A stretch of DNA of 64,000 bases from UBA1847 sp942492205 (lineage in GTDB: Bacteria > Pseudomonadota > Gammaproteobacteria > Steroidobacterales > Woeseiaceae), in the NCBI GenBank assembly GCA_942492205.1, contig CALODT010000003.1, positions 186,001 through 250,000 on the forward strand. The letters run 5' to 3'. The notes beneath the pieces were generated by a model. The model was not told the DNA's origin, ran no database searches, and saw only the letters and a program-made list of their open reading frames with translations. Made by a program: the position numbers and the translations under genes. Positions 1-8,474 of this stretch are shown piece after piece. Numbering within the stretch: the stretch's first letter is position 1; the number at the start of each line of letters is the position of its first letter.

Positions 1-137
1 CCCGCCTCGGCATCCTGAATGCGCGGGTCCTTGAAGCGCTCGTAGACGTCAACCTGAAATCCATGCCGGGCCAGCATGATGGCCATGAGCGTGCCGCACT
101 GCCCGGCACCGATGATGTTGACGGTCTGATTGTTCAC
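1..137 (-). CDS. kmo: Kynurenine 3-monooxygenase, N-terminal fragment (runs off the window)
   Basis: About 45 codons are visible before the window edge. They begin with GTG at 137 and read a Rossmann FAD-binding start, IIGAGQCGTLMAIMLARHGF, followed by VDVYERFKDPR. The pattern GAG...L..LA..G..VDVYE...DPR is the N-terminus of flavin-dependent kynurenine 3-monooxygenase, which hydroxylates kynurenine to 3-hydroxykynurenine using NADPH and O2. The gene starts 6 bases after the kynureninase stop, so it is the next gene of the same operon. The family call rests on these 45 residues plus the neighbours; another FAD monooxygenase is possible but unlikely here. Confidence 0.75.
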   Translation of the reverse strand, partial: MNNQTVNIIGAGQCGTLMAIMLARHGFQVDVYERFKDPRIQDAEA

Positions 138-143
138 GGCGTG

Positions 144-1409
144 CTAGGTAGCGAGCGCTTCGGACAGTCGTTCGGCGAACTCGAAAACGTCTCCGAAGCT
201 GTTGTACATCGGGGTCGGTGCGACCCGTATTACATCCGGGTAGCGCCAGTCCCCCGTAACGTTGAGCTCACAGAGACGATCGAACAAGGCGCGCGCGTCG
301 ATAGACTTGTCGCTGACAATCAACGACAGCTGGCAACCGCGTGCCGCCTGCGGGGTTATGCTGTCGACAGTGCCCGCAAAGCGTGTTTCGATCAGCCATG
401 CAAGGTAGCCGGTCAGCAGGCGTGACTTGTCGCGCAGCCGCTCGAGCCCGGCTTCTGAAAAAATTTCAAGCGACGCGGCAACCGGTGCGAGCGAGAGGAT
501 GGGCGGGTTACTCATTTGCCATGCCGCGGCTCCCTCGGCGGCCTCGAAGTCGGGTCGCATCTTGAACCGGGTGCTCTCCTTGTTGCCCCACCAGCCGTGC
601 AGGAACTCATCCGGCGAGCGGTGCCGCTCGTGGACGAATGCCCCGGCAATCGCGCCGGGCCCGCTGTTCAGGTATTTGTAGGTACACCAGGCCGCAAAGT
701 CCGGTGCCCAGTCATGCAGCGACAGGTCGACGTTGCCGATTGCATGCGCGAGATCGAGGCCGACCCGGCAGCCGTGGCGGCGCCCCAGCTCGCATATGGC
801 CTTCATATCGAGAACCTGGCCCGTGTAGTACTGCACGCCCGGCAATAGCAGCAAGGCGACCGAGTCGCCCTCGCGCAGCAGCAATGACTCGAGATCCTCG
901 GTGCGAAGATGCAGCTCCCCGGGCGGCGGCTGCCATTCGAGAAGGTCGCTGTCCGGATCGTAGCCGTGCAGACGGATCTGTGAGGCGGCGGCGTACTGGT
1001 CCGACGGAAAAGCGCCCGACTCGATAACGATCTTGCGACGTTCGGGCGTCGGCCGGTAGAAACTCGCCATCAGCAGGTGCAGGTTTACGGTGAGCGTGTT
1101 CATCGCGATCACTTCGCTAGCCATGGCGCCGGTTAATTCGGCGAACCCAGGCGTGGCGAGCTGGTGGTAACGGATCCAGGGGCGCTCGGAGTGGAAATGA
1201 CCGTCGACCGCAAGCTTATGCCAGTTGTCGAGCTCATTCCGCACGTAGTCGACGGCGGTTTTCGGCTGTAAGCCGAGCGAGTTGCCGCACAGGTAAATGG
1301 GCGACCTGCCGTTTCGGTCGCGCGGAAAGTTGTAGCGGTCGCGAAATTCCCGGAGCGGGTCCTTCCGGTCCAGCGAATCGGCGAATGCGCGATTGTCCTC
1401 GTAGCGCAT
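144..1409 (-). CDS. kynU: Kynureninase
   Basis: This PLP enzyme (421 aa) cleaves 3-hydroxykynurenine to 3-hydroxyanthranilate and alanine. Seen: the substrate-side motif IYLCGNSLGLQPK near residues 38-50, the cofactor aspartate in GLDLAHAIGN (about 219), and the PLP lysine in CTYKYLNSGPGA (about 245). Length fits the family. The ATG at 1409 is chosen because its A and T overlap the upstream dioxygenase stop (TGATG), a typical coupled junction; an in-frame start at 1454 would overlap that gene by 46 bases. Together with the flanking genes it forms the tryptophan-to-quinolinate branch. Confidence 0.95.
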   Translation of the reverse strand: MRYEDNRAFADSLDRKDPLREFRDRYNFPRDRNGRSPIYLCGNSLGLQPKTAVDYVRNELDNWHKLAVDGHFHSERPWIRYHQLATPGFAELTGAMASEVIAMNTLTVNLHLLMASFYRPTPERRKIVIESGAFPSDQYAAASQIRLHGYDPDSDLLEWQPPPGELHLRTEDLESLLLREGDSVALLLLPGVQYYTGQVLDMKAICELGRRHGCRVGLDLAHAIGNVDLSLHDWAPDFAAWCTYKYLNSGPGAIAGAFVHERHRSPDEFLHGWWGNKESTRFKMRPDFEAAEGAAAWQMSNPPILSLAPVAASLEIFSEAGLERLRDKSRLLTGYLAWLIETRFAGTVDSITPQAARGCQLSLIVSDKSIDARALFDRLCELNVTGDWRYPDVIRVAPTPMYNSFGDVFEFAERLSEALAT

Positions 1410-1930
1410 CAGGTCACATCCGGTATCGGCATAACGGTGCCGCAATTGTCGCAACGACGATTGTCTGCCGAGCCGAAGAAGCGCTCGAAAATCTCTGGCA
1501 GCTGATTAACGATGTCTGAGACGTGGACGCTTTCTTCGTAAAGCTGGCGGTCGCAGTTCTCGCAAAACCACACGAAGCCATCGAGCTCGTGCGGCAGACG
1601 CTTGCGCTCTACAACGAGACCGACCGTATCTGCGAAGCGCTGCGGTGAATGTGGCACGCGCGGCGGCAGCAACAGCATGTCGCCCTCGGCTATCGTGATG
1701 TCGCGGCGCTCGCCGTCGTCCACGATACGCAACACCATGCTTCCCTCAATCTGGTAGAACAGCTCCGGGCCCTCATCAACGTGATAGTCGCTGCGCGAGT
1801 TCGGTCCGCCAACAATCATGACGATAAAATCGTCCTCTTCGAAGACCTGTTGATTGCAGACCGGCGGCTTTAGCTCTTGTCGATGGCTATCGATCCACTT
1901 CCTAAGATTAAACGGCGTTAACGATTTCAC
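1409..1930 (-). CDS. nbaC: 3-hydroxyanthranilate 3,4-dioxygenase
   Basis: This small cupin (173 aa) opens the ring of 3-hydroxyanthranilate to a product that cyclises to quinolinate, the NAD precursor. Iron ligands are visible as His50 and Glu56 in DYHVDEGPELFYQIEG and His94 in PPRVPHSPQRF. The bacterial-type second, rubredoxin-like metal site is present: Cys123/Cys126 (CENC) and Cys160/Cys163 (CDNC). The GTG at 1930 is preferred because GTGA overlaps the apaH stop and gives the normal family length; a longer frame to 2011 runs into apaH. Confidence 0.94.
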   Translation of the reverse strand: MKSLTPFNLRKWIDSHRQELKPPVCNQQVFEEDDFIVMIVGGPNSRSDYHVDEGPELFYQIEGSMVLRIVDDGERRDITIAEGDMLLLPPRVPHSPQRFADTVGLVVERKRLPHELDGFVWFCENCDRQLYEESVHVSDIVNQLPEIFERFFGSADNRRCDNCGTVMPIPDVT

Positions 1931-2748
1931 GCGCGCTCTCCGTGGACCTGTACGACTCTTGGCAAGCGCTTGTCGAGGCGCACGGCGGTAAGCTGTCGTC
2001 CCCAGACGCACCCTGTATCAAGACTCAGCAAGTGGGGCAGCACGATCAGGCCAAGCGCCGACCAGTGCCCGAAGACGATACGGCTACCCAGCCATGCAGG
2101 ATTCTCGACCTCGTACCAGGGCAATTCACCCTTACGGGCGCGCCACGGCGAGCCACTGAAGCTCAGGTCGAGATGCCCGGCGCTCGTCAGCATACGCATG
2201 CGGGTGAGGCAGTTGATAATAAAGCGCAGCCGTTTGTAGCCGCTGAGCTTGTTGGACCAGGCGCCCGGCGTGTTGCCGTACATCTTGCCGAGCAGCACCG
2301 GGTAGTCATCCTGTTGCAGCGCCTCTTCAACCTCCGCTGCCCGGGCCAGTGTTTTCCTGACGCTCCACTGCGGAAGCGTGCCGGCATGCACGAGCAGCGT
2401 ATCGAGCTGCTTGTCGTAATACGCGAGTGGCTGGTGTCGCAACCAGTCGCACAGCTCTTCGGCATCCGGCGCGCTCAGCACGTTCTTGAGCGAGCCGAAT
2501 CGTCTGCCGAAACGCAGGACGCCCGCTTCGAGCGCGAGCAGGTGCAGATCATGATTGCCCAGGACCGTGACGACGGCATCGCCCAGCGACTTGACGTAGC
2601 GCAGGGTCTTGAGGGACTTTGGTCCGCGGTTGACCAGGTCCCCTGTGAGCCACAAGGTATCGTGAGAGGGATCGAACTGGATGGCGTCCAGCAAGCGGCG
2701 GAACGGGTCATAGCAGCCCTGAATGTCTCCAATTGCGTAGACCGCCAT
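1927..2748 (-). CDS. apaH: Symmetrical bis(5'-nucleosyl)-tetraphosphatase ApaH
   Basis: ApaH hydrolyses Ap4A to two ADP and controls dinucleoside polyphosphate (and Np4-RNA cap) levels in the cytosol. The 273-aa protein shows the metallophosphoesterase motifs in order: GDIQGCYD (residues 7-14), GDLVNRGPKS (36-45) and GNHDLHLL (64-71). Length matches the family. It follows apaG by 11 bases, the usual order in the lptD operon, and its stop overlaps the GTG start of the dioxygenase gene, tying the kynurenine genes to this operon. Confidence 0.96.
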   Translation of the reverse strand: MAVYAIGDIQGCYDPFRRLLDAIQFDPSHDTLWLTGDLVNRGPKSLKTLRYVKSLGDAVVTVLGNHDLHLLALEAGVLRFGRRFGSLKNVLSAPDAEELCDWLRHQPLAYYDKQLDTLLVHAGTLPQWSVRKTLARAAEVEEALQQDDYPVLLGKMYGNTPGAWSNKLSGYKRLRFIINCLTRMRMLTSAGHLDLSFSGSPWRARKGELPWYEVENPAWLGSRIVFGHWSALGLIVLPHLLSLDTGCVWGRQLTAVRLDKRLPRVVQVHGERA

Positions 2749-2759
2749 CGGCCCGCCTG

Positions 2760-3140
2760 TCAGTGCAACAGGCCAGGCACGGCAAGCGTAAACGGCGCAA
2801 TTGGTGCGTCGAAACTCATGCCGTCTGCGGCGACCATGCGATACAGGCCCTGCATGGCACCCACCGGGGTTTCGAGAACGGCACCGCTCGAGTAGCGGAA
2901 TCGCTCGCCCGGCTCCAGGTAGGGTTGTTCACCAACGACACCGTCGCCACTCACCTCCTGGACCTTGCCGTTGGCGTCGGTAATCACCCAGTGACGACTG
3001 AGAAGCTTGGCGGCTTTCTCGCCATCGTTGCTGATGGTTATCGTGTACGCGAACACGTATCGGCCCGCATCGGGCTCGGACTGGTCATCCACGTAGCTGG
3101 TCGCAACCTGAATTCGAATGTCGCATGCGTTGTCGTTCAT
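2760..3140 (-). CDS. apaG: ApaG/CorD domain protein
   Basis: A 126-aa single-domain fibronectin-like protein; the family length is about 125. The conserved central segment SGDGVVGEQPYLEPGERFRY holds the G-x-G-x-x-G stretch typical of ApaG, and the C-terminus ends in the usual PFTLAVPGLLH. Biochemical role is uncertain in the family (nucleotide or pyrophosphate binding has been proposed). It sits 23 bases downstream of rsmA and just upstream of apaH, as in Escherichia coli. Confidence 0.94.
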   Translation of the reverse strand: MNDNACDIRIQVATSYVDDQSEPDAGRYVFAYTITISNDGEKAAKLLSRHWVITDANGKVQEVSGDGVVGEQPYLEPGERFRYSSGAVLETPVGAMQGLYRMVAADGMSFDAPIAPFTLAVPGLLH

Positions 3141-3163
3141 GGCGATATTCTAACGTATGCGCA

Positions 3164-3955
3164 TTACAGGTTGCGCCCTGATTTTCGGTACAGATGATTA
3201 GCCAGCTGCACGTACCGGGCGATGCCAATCTGCTCGGGGCGCATGCCGCCATCGATCCCGACTGCGGCAAGGTCGAAGGGTTCTGCGAGGGCTTTCAGCG
3301 AATTGCGCACGGTCTTGCGGCGTTGCATGAACGCCGTTGCGACCAGGGTCGACAGCATTGCCTCGTCTTCTATGTCGTAAGTGCCGGGCGGCAGTGGATC
3401 GAGGCGGACTACCGCCGAGGTTACAGCTGGCGGCGGCTCGAAGGCTTCGGGGGGTACGTCGAATAGCGACTCGATGTGCAAATGGCAGCCCAGCATGATA
3501 CCGAGGCGACCGTAGGCTTTGCTGCCTGGGGAGGCTGCCATGCGAGCGACGACCTCCTTTTGCAGCATGAAGTGCATGTCCAGTATCTGCTCGCGAAAAT
3601 TCATCAGGTGGAACAGCAGCGGTGTCGAGATGTTGTAGGGCAGGTTGCCGACGATTCGTAGCCGCTCGCCGAGGCTCGAGAAATCGAAAGACAGAGCGTC
3701 GGCTTCGTGGATCGTCACGGCGGCGTTGCCGCCGTAGCGTTGCCGCAGCACCGCGGCAAGATCACGGTCAAGTTCGATCGCATGCAGATGCCCGGCATGC
3801 CTGGCAAGAAGATCCGTAATCGCACCGCGCCCGGGGCCTATTTCGACAATGACGTCCTGCTTCGCGGGGTGAACATGACGAATGATCGCGTCGATCACGC
3901 CCGGGTCGGTGAGAAAGTGCTGACCGAAGCGCTTGCGGGCGCGATGGCCCGCCAT
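3164..3955 (-). CDS. rsmA: 16S rRNA (adenine1518/1519-N6)-dimethyltransferase
   Basis: RsmA (KsgA) dimethylates two adjacent adenosines in helix 45 of 16S rRNA during late 30S assembly. The 263-aa protein opens with RKRFGQHFLTDPGVI, carries SAM motif I VEIGPGRGAITDLL and the catalytic motif GNLPYNIST. The ATG at 3955 overlaps the pdxA stop by one base, a coupled junction. Length and operon position (pdxA-rsmA-apaG) match the family. Confidence 0.97.
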   Translation of the reverse strand: MAGHRARKRFGQHFLTDPGVIDAIIRHVHPAKQDVIVEIGPGRGAITDLLARHAGHLHAIELDRDLAAVLRQRYGGNAAVTIHEADALSFDFSSLGERLRIVGNLPYNISTPLLFHLMNFREQILDMHFMLQKEVVARMAASPGSKAYGRLGIMLGCHLHIESLFDVPPEAFEPPPAVTSAVVRLDPLPPGTYDIEDEAMLSTLVATAFMQRRKTVRNSLKALAEPFDLAAVGIDGGMRPEQIGIARYVQLANHLYRKSGRNL

Positions 3956-4860
3956 CAGCGGGTGACCATGTCGAGGGCGAGCTCGACCGCGGCCAGCAGA
4001 CTGCCGTTGTCGGCCGTGCCGGTGCCCGCGATATCGAATGCAGTGCCGTGGTCGACCGAGGTGCGGACGATAGGCAGCCCCAGCGTAACGTTGACCGCAT
4101 GGCCGAACCCGGCGTACTTCAGTACCGGCAGCCCCTGGTCGTGATACATGGCAAGCACGGCGTCCTTGTGGCCTGCCGCCGGTGTAAACGCCGTATCGGC
4201 CGGCAACGGGCCGCGTACGTTCATCCCGTCGCTAGCCAGCTGCGCCAGCACAGGTGCAATCACGTCGCGGTCTTCGTGGCCGAGATGACCGCCTTCGCCA
4301 GCATGCGGATTCAGTCCGCACACCACGATTTCGGGGTTGTCGAGACCGAACTTGCTACGCAGGTCCCGATCGAGAATGGTCAGGACTGCCGCGAGGCGTT
4401 CTCCAGTGACGTGTGCCGGAACCGCGCTGAGCGGTATGTGCGTTGTCGCCAGCGCGACACGCAGGTCACCCGCAACCAGCAGCATCACCGGCAGCGTTGT
4501 GTCGGTCAGTTCCGCCAGCAATTCGGTGTGCCCGGAAAAGGGGATGCCTGAATCCGCAATGACGCTTTTCGCCAGCGGCGCTGTTACCAGCCCGGAAAAC
4601 TCGCCGCGCAGACAACCGTCGACAGCGCGCTTCAGACCGTCGATCAGCGTTTCGGCATTCGCGGGATTCGGCCTGCCCGGGGTCACCGGCTCCGGAAACG
4701 GGGTATCAATGATGCGCAGTCTGTCGTCGATCAGCCGCGAGTCGCCAACGATGACGATATTGTCAACATACGGTGAGTCGCGAAGCGAATTGCAGAGTTC
4801 CGGCCCGATGCCGGCAGGCTCACCCGCGGTGATTACCAGTGGTCTTGCTGGACTGGGCAC
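3955..4860 (-). CDS. pdxA: 4-hydroxythreonine-4-phosphate dehydrogenase
   Basis: PdxA oxidises 4-phosphohydroxy-L-threonine in the DXP-dependent pyridoxal phosphate pathway. The 301-aa protein starts with the family signature ITAGEPAGIGPEL and contains the metal-binding histidine regions TTHIPLSAVP, NPHAGEGGHLG and MYHDQGLPVLKY. It is slightly shorter than the roughly 330-aa average, without a visible missing motif. It starts 26 bases after surA ends and is part of the same minus-strand operon. Confidence 0.96.
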   Translation of the reverse strand: MPSPARPLVITAGEPAGIGPELCNSLRDSPYVDNIVIVGDSRLIDDRLRIIDTPFPEPVTPGRPNPANAETLIDGLKRAVDGCLRGEFSGLVTAPLAKSVIADSGIPFSGHTELLAELTDTTLPVMLLVAGDLRVALATTHIPLSAVPAHVTGERLAAVLTILDRDLRSKFGLDNPEIVVCGLNPHAGEGGHLGHEDRDVIAPVLAQLASDGMNVRGPLPADTAFTPAAGHKDAVLAMYHDQGLPVLKYAGFGHAVNVTLGLPIVRTSVDHGTAFDIAGTGTADNGSLLAAVELALDMVTR

Positions 4861-4886
4861 TAGCGTCGCTTCACGCTGCGCGTACC

Positions 4887-6185
4887 CTAGATTCGAGAGT
4901 CGACGAAGGCCTCATCGCGCAGGCGCTGCAACCATATCATCGATTCTTCCGCCATCTTGCTATTGCGAATTCTCGAATCGCAGTTGCGGCGCTTCAAATC
5001 TTCCGTGTTGTCGTAAACGCGACGGTCGAGGACTTCGAGGATATGCCAGCCAAACTGGCTGCGAAACGGTTCGCTCACGACACCAGGTTCGAGGGATTCG
5101 ACCACCGTCTCAAATTCCGGAACGAAGGTCCCTGGGCCGGACCAGCCGAGGTCGCCACCCAGGTTCGCGCTGCCCGGGTCATCGGACAGCAGCTTTGCCT
5201 GTTCGCCGAAATCCGCACCATCGCGAATCTTGCTCAGCGCATCGGCGAGCCGCTGTTTGGCGGTATCGTCGTCAATGATTTCATTGGGCGTTACGAGAAT
5301 GTGGCGAACCTTGACCTGGTTAACCTGGCTCTGCTCAACGGCACTGCGCAGCGCGTCGACCTTCACGAGATGGTAGTTGTTGCCGCGGCGGAAAGGCTTC
5401 GATATATCGCCAGCCTTCATACCGGGCAGGACATCGGCAAAGATGGTAGGCACGCTCTGGCCCGTCATCGGACCCAACGAACCGCCTTCCAGCGCTGTCG
5501 GGCCTTTCGAATAACGCGCCGCCACTTCACGAAAATCGGTGCCGTCCTGGAGCTTCTGGTAGATCTCGTCGGCAAGCTGCTCAACGTCGTCTGCGTTATT
5601 GCCCACACCCGTCGTGTCGATCGGCAACAGGATATGGGAAAGCTCCCAGTCGGAGTTGACGACAACGTTGGTTTCGAGATCGATAATGCACTGCTCGATT
5701 TCGCGATCAGAGACATCGATGTTTTGCGAAACCTGGATGCGTCGAAGCTGTTCGACTGTGATTTCGTCGCGAAGGCTGCGCCGGAAATCCGCGTAATTGA
5801 TGCCGTCTGCAGCCAGTATTGCCGGCATATCTTCGAAACGTTGGCCGTTCTGTTCCGCCAGCCGCCTGATCGAGTCATTCAGCATGGCATCGGAAACAAC
5901 GAGTCCGATGCGGGCAGCGCGCTGCAATTGAAGTTCGTTGACGATGAGTCGTTCGAGCACCTGTTCTTCGAGTATGCCGGCTGGCGGCAGCTGCATGCCC
6001 TGTTCCGTGGCGCGCTGCTTGATTGTCTCCAACTGCTCGAAGAACTGGCTTTTCAGGACGACTCCCTCGTTGACGATGGCGGCAACGCCGTCCAGAAACT
6101 CACCCGTTTCCGAGAGCTCGTCCGCGACGACGACAGGCGCCGCTGCCAATGCGATAAAAACGCATAAGGCTTTGAATTTAATCAC
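4887..6185 (-). CDS. surA: Periplasmic chaperone / peptidyl-prolyl isomerase SurA
   Basis: SurA escorts outer-membrane beta-barrel proteins, including LptD, through the periplasm. The 432-aa protein has a signal peptide (MIKFKALCVFIALAAAPVVV), an N-terminal chaperone domain starting VAAIVNEGVVLKSQF, then two parvulin domains, the first around WELSHILLPI and the second around VRHILVTPNEIIDDD with LGWSGPGTFVPEFE. It lies 6 bases downstream of lptD and upstream of pdxA, the classical order. Confidence 0.96.
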   Translation of the reverse strand: MIKFKALCVFIALAAAPVVVADELSETGEFLDGVAAIVNEGVVLKSQFFEQLETIKQRATEQGMQLPPAGILEEQVLERLIVNELQLQRAARIGLVVSDAMLNDSIRRLAEQNGQRFEDMPAILAADGINYADFRRSLRDEITVEQLRRIQVSQNIDVSDREIEQCIIDLETNVVVNSDWELSHILLPIDTTGVGNNADDVEQLADEIYQKLQDGTDFREVAARYSKGPTALEGGSLGPMTGQSVPTIFADVLPGMKAGDISKPFRRGNNYHLVKVDALRSAVEQSQVNQVKVRHILVTPNEIIDDDTAKQRLADALSKIRDGADFGEQAKLLSDDPGSANLGGDLGWSGPGTFVPEFETVVESLEPGVVSEPFRSQFGWHILEVLDRRVYDNTEDLKRRNCDSRIRNSKMAEESMIWLQRLRDEAFVDSRI

Positions 6186-6191
6186 TATTAT

Positions 6192-8441
6192 TTACCGAAG
6201 ATCTGCAGAATAGCCAAGAATACCACGTTCCAGCAGTCTGTCGGCCGCTGTGCCGACGCTGGTCATACCCTTCAATACCAGTTGCAGACCGAACGACGAG
6301 TCACGAGTTCCGTCGCGCGTCGATATATAGCGCCGCGACACCAGCCTGAGTCCCCAGCAGCAGCTTTCGTATTCCAGGCCGAAGAACTGCTCGAGCACTT
6401 CCTCGTCGCGGAACGAGAAGTTGTAGCGGCCGACAAAATTCCACTGCGTGCTGACCGGCCACGACCAGGAAAGGTCGCCCTGTTCCAGCGAGTCGCGCCG
6501 GAAGCGATAGGCGAGATTCAGGATTTTCTTGCTGGCCGGGCGGTACTGCAGCCGCGCCTCGGACTGTGTCGTGCCATCTTCCCCGGTTCCCCACTGGTGG
6601 CCGAAGTCGAAGTTCATGTTCTCCCAGAGGAGAAACCGCAGCTCTGCAATGTAGTCGGAGGTATCGAGCGTCGATGCACTTGTGCCCGGCAACACAACGT
6701 CCCTGTCGCCGAAATATCGAGTCTGGCCTACGGTCGCGGTCATGAGTTCGCGGCCGGACGCAACGTCGAGGATGCGTGACGTGACGCCGACACTGACCTG
6801 TTCGGTATCGCCAATTCGATCGATACCGAGGAAGCGGTTTTTGCGATAGAGCTGAACGAGATTGATATCCGGTGTAATCGTATCGAAGACGGGCAAACTG
6901 TTCTGGTCGCGAAACGGGATGTTGACGTACAGCAGCCGTGGTTCGATCGTCTGCACCCGACCGCTGCCATTCAGTTCGCGCTCCAGGATCATGCCGGTAT
7001 CGAGACTCGCGATTGGCACGGTGCGCGTGGGGTCCGTATCGGCGCCAGGTAGGGTGTTATCGAGCTGATAGCGCGTATGGTCCAACGCTACCGCAGGTGT
7101 GATAAACCAGCCGGGTCGGGCGATGGGGAGCTCGATCGAGGGCGCCGTATTCAGACGCCAGCCGGTGACGCCGACATCGCGATCGAAATTGACGACTTCT
7201 CCCTCGACGCCCAGGCGCAAGAACCGTAACGGCCAGGCACCGCGGGCCAGCAGCTGCGGGACGCGCCGATACGGTTCTTCAAGCGGCAGAATCGCATCGT
7301 CGATCGTCTGGTATTCCTGGACCTGTCCCAGTAAAGAGAAGTAGTCCGTGTGGTAGTCGAAGCGAATGCTGCGATTGAGGTGCGTAATACTGGAAATACT
7401 AAGGCTGCCGCCAAGGTCTTCGAAGTATTGAGAGTCAGATACTTCGCGGTACTCGATGTTGTTGCGCCAGCCCGATTCGAAAAGCGTTCGATGCTCGTAA
7501 CGCAGCTGGTAGCGCCGTTCGTCCAGTATGCTGTCATTCGGCAGGTAGTCGGCCGTCAGGCTGCCCTGGTCGTTCTGAGTCAGGTACCGAAACTGTGTCT
7601 CAAGCTGCAGTCCCCGATTCGTTAACAGGCGCGGGGTGACGGTGGCATCGTAATTGGGCGCGATGTTCCAGTAGTAAGGTATTCGTATTTCGTTGCCGCT
7701 TCGACCCGCGCTGCCGATCTCGGGCGTCAGCAGACCGGACTTGCGGGCATCGCTGATCGGGAATGAAATGTAGGGCGCGTACAGGATTGGAACGCCTTTG
7801 AACTGCAGCTTGATACCTTTGGCTGTGCCGACGCCTTCGGCGGTATCGAGCTTGATTGATTTGCCACTTAGCAGCCAGTCTTCCGATCCGGGCGGACAGG
7901 TTGTGTAGTTCACGCCGTCGAGAATCAATGTGCCATCCTGGTTCACTTCGAGAGCGGCGGCGGCACCTCTCGCGTCACTGCTGCCGAGAGAGAATTCCGC
8001 ACCCTCGAAACGAATGCGACCGCTCAGGTACGCGAATTCGGCCGAGTCGCTGCGGATCTGCGTCCCCGGGTCTTCATAACGGACATTGCCATCAAGCAGG
8101 ATGGCCTGCTGCTCCGGGTCATAGCGGGCCGAGTCGGCGCCGGCGAGCTTGTCGTCCTTACGCAGCAGAACGCCGCCGCTCATTGTTGCCCGCGGCTTCT
8201 CGCCGAGCTGCGCCTGCAGTCGTCCGGCTTCGAAGACAATGGTGTCGGGATTGGCCGGCTGAAACAGGGACTGTGCGGGACCGCTTGCCAGGGGTTCGCC
8301 GATCGACGTGCGGCAGGCGCGCGGATCCGCTGCGTGGGCGCCAGTGGTCGCCAGCAGGCAGAGGGCAAGAATCAGTTGTTTCGCAGACAAGGCGGTTGTC
8401 GGGTCAGGTTGGGGCCGAATCGCTGGTGGCCGGGATGTCAT
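6192..8441 (-). CDS. lptD: LPS-assembly outer-membrane protein LptD
   Basis: LptD forms the outer-membrane LPS translocon with LptE. The 749-aa product has an N-terminal signal segment (AKQLILALCLLATTGAHAAD), an OstA/LptA-like periplasmic domain (about residues 60-190: ARYDPEQQAILLDGNVRYED), then the long beta-barrel domain containing GIKLQFKGVPILYAPYISFP and ending in FGLEYESCCWGLRLVSRRYI, where the C-terminal paired cysteines are visible. It heads the minus-strand operon and diverges from amgK, so its promoter must lie within about 60 bases. Confidence 0.96.
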   Translation of the reverse strand: MTSRPPAIRPQPDPTTALSAKQLILALCLLATTGAHAADPRACRTSIGEPLASGPAQSLFQPANPDTIVFEAGRLQAQLGEKPRATMSGGVLLRKDDKLAGADSARYDPEQQAILLDGNVRYEDPGTQIRSDSAEFAYLSGRIRFEGAEFSLGSSDARGAAAALEVNQDGTLILDGVNYTTCPPGSEDWLLSGKSIKLDTAEGVGTAKGIKLQFKGVPILYAPYISFPISDARKSGLLTPEIGSAGRSGNEIRIPYYWNIAPNYDATVTPRLLTNRGLQLETQFRYLTQNDQGSLTADYLPNDSILDERRYQLRYEHRTLFESGWRNNIEYREVSDSQYFEDLGGSLSISSITHLNRSIRFDYHTDYFSLLGQVQEYQTIDDAILPLEEPYRRVPQLLARGAWPLRFLRLGVEGEVVNFDRDVGVTGWRLNTAPSIELPIARPGWFITPAVALDHTRYQLDNTLPGADTDPTRTVPIASLDTGMILERELNGSGRVQTIEPRLLYVNIPFRDQNSLPVFDTITPDINLVQLYRKNRFLGIDRIGDTEQVSVGVTSRILDVASGRELMTATVGQTRYFGDRDVVLPGTSASTLDTSDYIAELRFLLWENMNFDFGHQWGTGEDGTTQSEARLQYRPASKKILNLAYRFRRDSLEQGDLSWSWPVSTQWNFVGRYNFSFRDEEVLEQFFGLEYESCCWGLRLVSRRYISTRDGTRDSSFGLQLVLKGMTSVGTAADRLLERGILGYSADLR

Positions 8442-8474
8442 CAGTCATTACTATTTGTTACCTTCGCATAGTTT

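Noticed and set aside
4839..6167. A 442-codon open frame antisense to surA, and similar long antisense frames over mreB (18729-19787) and apaH (1942-2895)
   Set aside because: Shadows of well-identified genes; composition and lack of motifs show they are not genes.
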